Origin: Bryobacterales bacterium
GTDB taxonomy: Bacteria > Acidobacteriota > Terriglobia > Bryobacterales > UBA6623
Assembly (NCBI GenBank): GCA_028819255.1
Contig: JAPPMB010000113.1
Coordinates: 1-61,354 of the forward strand
Direction: 5' to 3'
Length of the DNA stretch: 61,354 nucleotides
Part shown: positions 46,715-53,842 of the stretch, piece by piece
Layout: the number at the start of each line of letters is the position of its first letter
Numbering within the stretch: position 1 is the stretch's first letter
Program-made: the position numbers and the translations under genes
The notes under the pieces: generated by a model
Told to the model about the DNA's origin: nothing
The model's input: only the letters and a program-made list of their open reading frames with translations
Databases searched by the model: none

Positions 46715-48436
46715 ATGCGACTGTCGCGAAGGCGTTTCCTGCATCTCGGCGCGGCCGGCCTGTGCGGCCTGCGTGGAGCCTCGCCGGATCAAGCGGCGGG
46801 CAAGCCCTACGGCGTGCGGTTCGAGGATGTGGCGCGACAGGCGGGCCTGACCGACACGGTCTATTACGGCTCCAGCGAGCAGGTGCAGTACATCGTCGAG
46901 GCCAACGGCTGCGGTGTCGCGTTCTACGACTACGACAACGACGGGTGGCTCGACGTGTTCCTCCTGAACGGAACCCGTCTCGGCGGTCTTCCGCCCGGCG
47001 CGACGGCCACCAACCGCCTCTACAGGAACAACCGCGACGGCACCTTCACCGATGTGACCCGCGACGCGGGCCTGGTCCGCTCCGGCTGGGCAAACAGCGT
47101 CTGCATCGGGGATTTCGACAACGACGGGAACGACGACCTGTTCGTCACCTACTGGGGCCAGAACGTTCTTTACCGCAACAACGGTGACGGCACATTCACC
47201 GACGTCACCCGGGACGCGGGTCTCGCCGGCTTCCCGGATCGCTGGAACGCGGGGGCCACTTTCATCGACTACGATCGCGACGGGCATCTCGATCTGTTCG
47301 TCTCCAATTACGTTGAGGTCGACCTCGCCAGGCTGCCGCTGCCCGGCCAGGGCAACAACTGCGAGTGGAAGGGCGTCCCGGTGTTCTGCGGCCCGCGGGG
47401 CATGGAGGGAACGAAGAACTACCTGTACCGCAACAATGGCGACGGCACGTTCACCGACGTCAGCGAGGAGGCCGGGATCCACAGACCGCACGGCTACTAC
47501 GGGATGACGGCGTTGGTCACGGATGTCGACGAGGACGGGTGGCCCGACATCTACGTCGCCTGCGACTCCACACCGAGCATTCTCTACCGGAACAACGGTG
47601 ACGGAACCTTCACCGACATCGCCGTCGAGTCCGGTGTCGCCTACAGCGAGAACGGTCGGGAGCAGGCGGGGATGGGCCTTGCCACCGGGGACTACAACGG
47701 TGACGGCAGGCTCGACATCGTCAAGACCCTGTTCGCCGACGAGATGCCCGCGCTGTACAAGAACCTTGGAAACGCCACGTTCGCGGACATGTCGGTTGCG
47801 GCCGGCCTGCACGAGGTGACGCAGCACATCCAGTGGGGGGCCGGTCTCGTGGACTTCGACAACGACAGCTGGCCGGACCTGTTCTATGCCGTAGGGAACC
47901 TGTTCCCGCGCGTGGAGCGCTTCAATCCGCGCTATCCGTACCGCGGCCCGCGGTTCCTATTCAGGAACCTGAGGGACGGCTCCTTCGCAAACGTGACCGC
48001 GGAGTGCGGACCGGGCCTCACGACGCCCCACTCCAGCCGCGGCTGCGCCTTCGGGGATTTTGACAACGACGGCGACATGGACGTCCTGGTCATGAACATG
48101 AACGAGCCGCCGTCGCTCATCCGCGCCGACATCTCGACGGGGAACCACTGGCTCAAGGTCAAGCTGACCGGGGTCGACTCGAACCGCACCGCCATCGGTG
48201 CGAGGGTCGACGTGCGATCCGGAGACAGGACGCAGTCGCAGGAAGTGCAGAGCCAGACCTCCTACTATTCGGTCAATGACTTCCGTCTCCACTTCGGGCT
48301 CGGCGCAGCGCTGGAGGCGGACCGGCTGACCGTGCGGTGGCCGAGCGGAAGGCGCGAGACGCTCCGGAGCGTGCCCGCGGACCGCGTGATCCACATCGAG
48401 GAAGGCCGGGGAATCGTTCGGTCGGTGGAGTTCTGA
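46715..48436 (+). CDS. FG-GAP/ASPIC-UnbV (CRTAC1-like) Tat-exported protein 2
   Basis: 573 residues. The start MRLSRRRFLHLGAAGLCGL is a twin-arginine signal, unlike the Sec-type signal of the previous paralog. Calcium loops include DYDNDGWLDVFL, DFDNDGNDDLFV, DYDRDGHLDLFV, DVDEDGWPDIYV and DFDNDGDMDVLV, and the ASPIC/UnbV end has SNRTAIGARVDVRSG and RLHFGLGA. The ATG at 46715 is three bases after the preceding stop; a GTG at 46709 overlapping that stop is possible. Tat export suggests folding or cofactor loading in the cytoplasm, which is unusual next to a Sec-exported twin. Confidence 0.87.
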   Translation: MRLSRRRFLHLGAAGLCGLRGASPDQAAGKPYGVRFEDVARQAGLTDTVYYGSSEQVQYIVEANGCGVAFYDYDNDGWLDVFLLNGTRLGGLPPGATATNRLYRNNRDGTFTDVTRDAGLVRSGWANSVCIGDFDNDGNDDLFVTYWGQNVLYRNNGDGTFTDVTRDAGLAGFPDRWNAGATFIDYDRDGHLDLFVSNYVEVDLARLPLPGQGNNCEWKGVPVFCGPRGMEGTKNYLYRNNGDGTFTDVSEEAGIHRPHGYYGMTALVTDVDEDGWPDIYVACDSTPSILYRNNGDGTFTDIAVESGVAYSENGREQAGMGLATGDYNGDGRLDIVKTLFADEMPALYKNLGNATFADMSVAAGLHEVTQHIQWGAGLVDFDNDSWPDLFYAVGNLFPRVERFNPRYPYRGPRFLFRNLRDGSFANVTAECGPGLTTPHSSRGCAFGDFDNDGDMDVLVMNMNEPPSLIRADISTGNHWLKVKLTGVDSNRTAIGARVDVRSGDRTQSQEVQSQTSYYSVNDFRLHFGLGAALEADRLTVRWPSGRRETLRSVPADRVIHIEEGRGIVRSVEF

Positions 48437-48457
48437 GGATTCCCGCTCCCGTCCCAG

Positions 48458-51157
48458 TCAGCGCTGTGCGGACAGGATGCGGACGATCCCTCGAAAGCCC
48501 TTCGACTCGGCAAGCGACATTGCCGTTGCGCCGTCCACCGTCCGGGCACTCGGGTCGGCCCCCCGGCTCAGCAGTTCCCGGACGATCGGCGTCTGGCCCC
48601 GGGCCACCGCGACGAGCAGTGGCGTAAACCCGCGCGAGTCGGCGGCATCAAGCGCGGCCCCGCCGTCCGCAAGGTGTCTGACGCCCGAGAGGGTGCCGGA
48701 AGCCGCCGCCAGCATCAGGGGCGTGACGCCGTCGGGACGCGCATGGTTCGGGTCCGCTCCGCGGGACAGCAGAACTTCGATCGCTTCGACGCGTCCCTCC
48801 GCCGAGGCGAACATCAGAGCCGTACTGCCTTCCACATCCACCAGCTCGGGACTCGCGCCGTGTTCCAGGAGGGCTTCGGCAGTCGATGAGAAACCCTCGA
48901 AGCACGCCATCATCAAAGCCGTCCTGCCTTCGGGAGTGCGGGCGTCCGGATCGGCCCCGTTCTCGATCAGGACACCGACCGCCTCCCGGTGGTTCTGGCC
49001 GGCCGCGAGCATGAGGGCCGTGCCCCTGTCCGGTGTTCTCGCGTTCGCGTCCGCCCCACTGGAAAGGAGCGCAGACACTGCCGAGGCATGCCCGGCGGCT
49101 GCGGCCAGCATCAGCGGGGTGCTGCCGTCGGCGTCGGTGCCGCTCACCTGCGCACCGGCCTCGACAAGCGCGGCGACCCGATCGGCGCGCCCGGTGGAAG
49201 CGACGATTCGCAGCAATGCGTCCAGATCCTCGACGGCACCGGCGCTCTCAAGGACCAGAGCCGCCTCGACATGGCCGGCCAGAGCGGCATGGGCCAGCGC
49301 AGTTCGACCTTGTTGATCGGTCTCGCTTGGATCGGCGCCGTTCTCCAGGAGAAACCCGATGGCCTCCACCAGGCCGCCTGCCGCGGCGAGCATCAGCGCC
49401 GTTCTTCCGTCGGCCATCCTTGCGCGGACGTCCGAACCCGCCGCTGCGAGGATTGCGAGGGCGGACATGTCGCCCGTGCTGGCGGCGAGCATCAGTGCCG
49501 TTCTTCCGTCGTCGGATCGCACGTCCGGACTGGCGCCACTCTCGATCAGCGAGCGAAGCATGGCGTGATCGCTCATCGAAACGGCGATCATGGTTGCCGT
49601 TCTTCCGTCGTTCGCACGGGCGTCGACCCGCGCGCCGGCCCCAAGGAGGGTCCGGGCCATTGTCGGCAACCCCTTGGAGACGGCGAGGATCAGCGGCGTC
49701 CTGCCCCCCTCGCCGCGAGCGTTGGGGTCCGCCCCCGCAGCAAGAAGCGTCTCAACCACGGAAGTCTGTCCCTCCCACGCAGCCATCAGCAGGGGCGTCC
49801 AGCCCACGTAGCTCGCGAGCGCCGTCTCGGCGCCCGCCTCAAGAAGCGCCTTGACGATTTCGAGGTGACCCTCCGTGGCAGCGAGCATCAGGGCGGTGAC
49901 ACCTCCTCCCTCGACCGTGCCGCTCTGGACGGCGATCGGCGCGCCCTCGCTGCTCCGTCCGTTGACTTCCGCCCCGCGCGCGATCAGCAGGCGTGCTGTT
50001 TCCTCATGACCGTAGAGCGAAGCGGTCATCAGCGCCGTGACTCCCCGGGTGTCGCTCGCGTCCGGGTCGGCGCCCGCCATCAACACGGCTTCAGCTTCGC
50101 CTGCCCTCCCGGTCCGGGCTGCAAAGAGGAGTTCGTTCCTGCGGGTGGACTTGGCGCCCTCCGCTCTCAGATGCTCGACGACAGCTGTCCTGCCCATCAG
50201 GGCAGCCTGCATGAGCGCTGACTCGCCGATCGCGTCCACGGCGTCCAAGTCCGCCCCGTTCTCGATCAGGGCCTGCACGACGTCGGTGTGCCCGTTCGAT
50301 GCCGCAAACATGAGGGCTGTCCGGCCATCGATGGCGGCATGGCGGACTTCGGCTCCCGCTTCAAGCAATGCACGCACGGCGGGTGTGGCGCCCTTGGCCG
50401 ACGCAAGCATGAGGGCCGTCACTCCGCCCAGCGGCACCTCCACATCATCGGACGCGATCGTCGCTCCTTCCGCGCCTCGGGCATTGACGTCGGCGCCCGA
50501 TGCCAGAAGGGCCTCAACGACCGACGTTTGACCTCGAGACGCGGCGGCCATCAGGGGCGTCTGACCGGAATCGTCAGGATGGTTCGGATTCGCACCCGCT
50601 TTCAGAAGCGTCTCCGTCATCGGGCGGTGGCCGCTTGCTGCAGCCATCAGGAGTGCGGTCTGGCCGCTGGCATTCCGGGCTTCGACATCCGCGGATTCCA
50701 GGAGGATCCGGACAGTCTCCAGCCGAATCTCGGGCACTGCGAGCATCAGGGCAGTCTGTCCCTCGTCGCTCTGGGCGTCTACAGAAGCTCCGGCCTGAAT
50801 CAGGTCGCGCAGAACGCCCGCATGGCCCCGCAACGCGGCGGCCATCAGGGCCGTCACACCCCGATCATCGGTGCTGCGAACGCTCGCGCCCGCGGCCGTC
50901 AGAAGGCCAGCCACCTCGCGATGGCCCTCTAGCGCGGCAAGCATCAAGGGCGTCGTTCCTTCGTCCGTGCGGACGTTGACATCCGCCCCCTGCTCTATCA
51001 GCGCGCCAACAGTCTCCCTGTTTCCGGCGGCTGCGGCTCGCAGCAAAGCTTCTGCGCCACGCTCTTGCGGAAACAAAGCCGAAAGCTGCCCGAGCGCCAA
51101 CAAGGGGGCCGCAAGCCGCAACCAGCTCGAGTCGATACGGATTCGGGTACGAGCCAC
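48458..51157 (-). CDS. Secreted protein of 26 ankyrin repeats
   Basis: About 899 residues from the GTG at 51157, which starts a plausible signal peptide (RIDSSWLRLAAPLLALGQLSA); the frame is open to a GTG at 51268. The whole mature protein is ankyrin repeats, 26 by my count, e.g. DEGTTPLMLAALEGH and DGRTALMFAASNGH. Repeats 7 and 12 carry a matching insertion of about 14 residues (EGATIASDDVEVPLGG and EGAPIAVQSGTVEGGG). Repeats 10 and 19 have shortened first strands. Ankyrin arrays bind proteins; secreted ones in symbionts can act on host cells, but here that is only a possibility. It converges with the UnbV gene and diverges from the AAA ATPase gene. Confidence 0.87.
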   Translation of the reverse strand: MARTRIRIDSSWLRLAAPLLALGQLSALFPQERGAEALLRAAAAGNRETVGALIEQGADVNVRTDEGTTPLMLAALEGHREVAGLLTAAGASVRSTDDRGVTALMAAALRGHAGVLRDLIQAGASVDAQSDEGQTALMLAVPEIRLETVRILLESADVEARNASGQTALLMAAASGHRPMTETLLKAGANPNHPDDSGQTPLMAAASRGQTSVVEALLASGADVNARGAEGATIASDDVEVPLGGVTALMLASAKGATPAVRALLEAGAEVRHAAIDGRTALMFAASNGHTDVVQALIENGADLDAVDAIGESALMQAALMGRTAVVEHLRAEGAKSTRRNELLFAARTGRAGEAEAVLMAGADPDASDTRGVTALMTASLYGHEETARLLIARGAEVNGRSSEGAPIAVQSGTVEGGGVTALMLAATEGHLEIVKALLEAGAETALASYVGWTPLLMAAWEGQTSVVETLLAAGADPNARGEGGRTPLILAVSKGLPTMARTLLGAGARVDARANDGRTATMIAVSMSDHAMLRSLIESGASPDVRSDDGRTALMLAASTGDMSALAILAAAGSDVRARMADGRTALMLAAAGGLVEAIGFLLENGADPSETDQQGRTALAHAALAGHVEAALVLESAGAVEDLDALLRIVASTGRADRVAALVEAGAQVSGTDADGSTPLMLAAAAGHASAVSALLSSGADANARTPDRGTALMLAAGQNHREAVGVLIENGADPDARTPEGRTALMMACFEGFSSTAEALLEHGASPELVDVEGSTALMFASAEGRVEAIEVLLSRGADPNHARPDGVTPLMLAAASGTLSGVRHLADGGAALDAADSRGFTPLLVAVARGQTPIVRELLSRGADPSARTVDGATAMSLAESKGFRGIVRILSAQR

Positions 51158-51548
51158 CGCCAGAACAGAGTCCGGGACATGCCCGCTCGTCCGCTTGGAT
51201 GCCTTGCAGGAGACCGGCGTCCTAGCCGTTCCTTGGCCGCGAACGACGAACTTTCCGTCCCGGATCACTCAAATGATAGACGACGATCCACAGGCGCTAC
51301 CCGGAACTCTCCGAAGAAAGCGGAACCGGCGAGCTCTCGACGATGCGGACTGTCTCCACACCGACGTGGACGATACGCTTGAATGCCGCGACCAAGCCGC
51401 GGGGATCATCGGACCGACCATTGGGATCGTTGCCGATCCCGCTCCTACAGTCGGTCTTGATCCGATGACGTTCAATGAACCACCCCAAGGGGCTCCGGCC
51501 GTTGACCACGTACCCGTGGACCGCGGCGAGTCGCATGCAATACTCCGG
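51158..51548. other. Divergent intergenic region
   Basis: About 390 bases between the ankyrin gene and the AAA ATPase gene, which point apart. It must hold both promoters, but no clear pair of boxes is visible. Both reading frames extend into it without recognisable protein sequence. Confidence 0.35.
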
Positions 51549-53165
51549 ATGCGCGTGAGAGACTTCAACACTGAGGGCCCGGTCGATCCCAGCATCCACT
51601 ACTGCATCCCTCCGTTGGAGCGCGTGGATCGGGACGAGATCCTGCATCTGGTCCGGAGGAGAAAATACTTTGTCCTCCATGCCCCCCGCCAGACGGGCAA
51701 GACCTCGACCCTCAAGGCCCTCGCCGACACTCTCAACGCCCCGGGCGGGTACCTTTGCGTGTACGCAAACTTCGAGGTCGGCCAGACTGCCCGCGAGGAC
51801 GTGCCAGAGGCGATGCGAGTGCTCCTGGGCCAGATCGCAGAACGTGCAGAGGTGATGCTGCAGGACACATTTGTCAGGGATGTCCGGCTGAACGTGCTGG
51901 ATGAGCACGGCGGACACGGAGCGCTCAATGTGACTCTGGCCCGCTGGGCGAGGGCTCGGGAGAAGCCCTTGGTACTGCTGATCGACGAAATCGACACCTT
52001 GGAAGGCGACTCGCTCATCTCCGTGCTGCGGCAACTCCGCGCCGGCTGTGACCAGAGGCCGGACGGCTTCCCGCAGAGCGTGATTCTGTGCGGCGTGCGC
52101 GACGTGCGCGACGTGCGCGACTATCGCATCTTCTCGAGTTACCAACGCACCAACGTCAGCGGGGGAAGCGCCTTCAACATCAAGGCCGAGTCGTTGCGAT
52201 TGGGAGACTTCACCGAGGACGAAGTGCAAGCGCTCCTCGGCCAGCACACTGCCGAGACCGGCCAGGAATTCGAAGCGGGTGCGGTGGAGAGGATCTGGGA
52301 GCTCACCCTTGGCCAGCCTTGGCTGGTCAACGCTCTCGCCCTGCAGGCCTGCTTCAAGGACCGGGTGGGACGGGACCGCAGCCGACCGGTTGGGGTGCCC
52401 GCCATCGACAGGGCCAGGGAGACGCTCATCCTCAAGCGCGTCACACACCTTGATCAGCTTGCCCACCAGCTGCGCGAGAAACGCGTCCGGCGTGTGGTCA
52501 TGCCCATGCTGGCTGGATCTGTCGACTGGGAGTACTCCCTGCGCGACCTGGAATATGTTCGTAACCTCGGGCTGGTGGCCGCCGAGGGCAGGGTCCGCAT
52601 GGCAAACCCGATCTACGCCGAGGTCATTCCTCGCGAACTGACTGCGGCACAGGAGTCCGGGCTTGAGAGTTTGGTCTCGCCCAGCTGGTATGTAGACGAG
52701 GACGGGCGTCTGGACCTGCCGAAGCTGCTGGGCGCGTTCCAGGGCTACTTCCGGGAGCATTCCGAATCCTGGGTGCAGCGCTACGGACACCGCGAGGCCG
52801 GTCCCCAGCTCGTCCTGCACGCCTACCTGCACCGAGTGGTCAACAGCGGCGGGCGCATTACGCGTGAATATGCGGTTGCCCGGGGGAGGACGGACCTGCT
52901 TGTCGAATGGCCGAGGCCCGGGGAACCGCTCGCGTCGCTTCCGGTCAGGCACGTCATAGAGTGCAAGGTCGTCAGGAAGCGGTCCAGCCTGGAGAGCGTG
53001 ATCCGCCAAGGCAGGGAGCAGACTGCCCGGTACATGGATCACTGCGGCGCGGAGTCGGGGCGCTTGGTCGTCTTCGACATGCGCACTGAGAAATCGTGGG
53101 AGGAACGGGTGTTTCGGAGAGACCCGCGGCCCGGCAGCCCTCCGATCACCGTCTGGGGATCATGA
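51549..53165 (+). CDS. AAA ATPase with PD-(D/E)XK-like C-terminal domain
   Basis: 538 residues. The start MRVRDFNTEGPVDPSIHY and YFVLHAPRQTGKTSTL (Walker A, near residue 45) match a family of AAA ATPases of unknown role; Walker B is LVLLIDEIDTL (about 140). A winged-helix-like middle is followed by a C-terminal part with TDLLVEWP and VIECKVVRKR, the acid and ExK pattern of PD-(D/E)XK nucleases. The ATG at 51549 gives the family N-terminus; an ATG at 51465 is in frame. Members are often multi-copy and have been linked to mobile or defence-like roles, without proof. A 9-base tandem repeat lies inside. Confidence 0.8.
   Translation: MRVRDFNTEGPVDPSIHYCIPPLERVDRDEILHLVRRRKYFVLHAPRQTGKTSTLKALADTLNAPGGYLCVYANFEVGQTAREDVPEAMRVLLGQIAERAEVMLQDTFVRDVRLNVLDEHGGHGALNVTLARWARAREKPLVLLIDEIDTLEGDSLISVLRQLRAGCDQRPDGFPQSVILCGVRDVRDVRDYRIFSSYQRTNVSGGSAFNIKAESLRLGDFTEDEVQALLGQHTAETGQEFEAGAVERIWELTLGQPWLVNALALQACFKDRVGRDRSRPVGVPAIDRARETLILKRVTHLDQLAHQLREKRVRRVVMPMLAGSVDWEYSLRDLEYVRNLGLVAAEGRVRMANPIYAEVIPRELTAAQESGLESLVSPSWYVDEDGRLDLPKLLGAFQGYFREHSESWVQRYGHREAGPQLVLHAYLHRVVNSGGRITREYAVARGRTDLLVEWPRPGEPLASLPVRHVIECKVVRKRSSLESVIRQGREQTARYMDHCGAESGRLVVFDMRTEKSWEERVFRRDPRPGSPPITVWGS
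52095..52121 (+). repeat. Three tandem 9-base units in the AAA ATPase gene
   Basis: GTGCGCGAC occurs three times in a row, encoding repeated VRD in the segment CGVRDVRDVRDYRIF. Family members as I recall them read GVRDVRDYRI, so one unit is probably extra. The 9-base length keeps the frame. Confidence 0.7.
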
Positions 53166-53842
53166 CGGGGAATTTCCGCACCGGCAGCTGAAGGGCCTGT
53201 TGGAAGACTTGCGTACATACCGGGCTGGGGCACGTCCGCTCCAGAGGCAAACCTTCCGACATCGACTGCTGAATCATGGACAGTCACCATGAAGGCAGGT
53301 CCTTCCTCGCTCAACGCAGCCGCATGCCCAGGGCGGCAAGCGACAGGCCGATCATCAAGAGATTTCCCCACTGCCTCCAAACCCTCCTGCACGACGGTGT
53401 CCACCGCCCGTTCTCCGTCCCCGCGCTTCCTCACGATCCGCATCTTCCCCTGTCCATATCGCCCGTAGAGGCCAGACGCGGCAAATGGCGGTTCTTGACC
53501 GACAGCCACGCTCGTGGACACTCTGGGGCGGTGCTGGTGCGACGCTTGGAAACTGAGCATGGGAGATCTGCAATCGCCCCATCGGTACGCCGAGGTGAAG
53601 TTGCAGTGTCTGCCCGGCTCCGGGAGTCGTGCCAAGAAGCATTGGACCATTGAATCTGGAGTCTGCGGGTCGCTTGGACCGGCTCATTCACCGAGGCGCT
53701 ACCAGGCCGTCACTCTGCCCTCCCGAGGGGCGTGGGAACACCGTCATCGTTCACCGAAGCAGATCCGGAACCGTGGCGACTAGTGCCAGCCCGTCCGACA
53801 TGGCGTAACCCATCGGCCACCGACAGGTCCGTTCCGTGCCTG
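53166..53842. other. Intergenic region, no supported gene
   Basis: About 680 bases between the AAA ATPase gene and the end of the TonB-dependent receptor gene. Frames on both strands are open for up to about 200 codons but have no recognised motif. A weak 6-bp inverted repeat (53822-53844) touches the receptor stop. Confidence 0.35.

Noticed and set aside
48989..50221. 410-codon plus-strand open frame
   Set aside because: It is the complement of the ankyrin repeats and only repeats their pattern in another frame.
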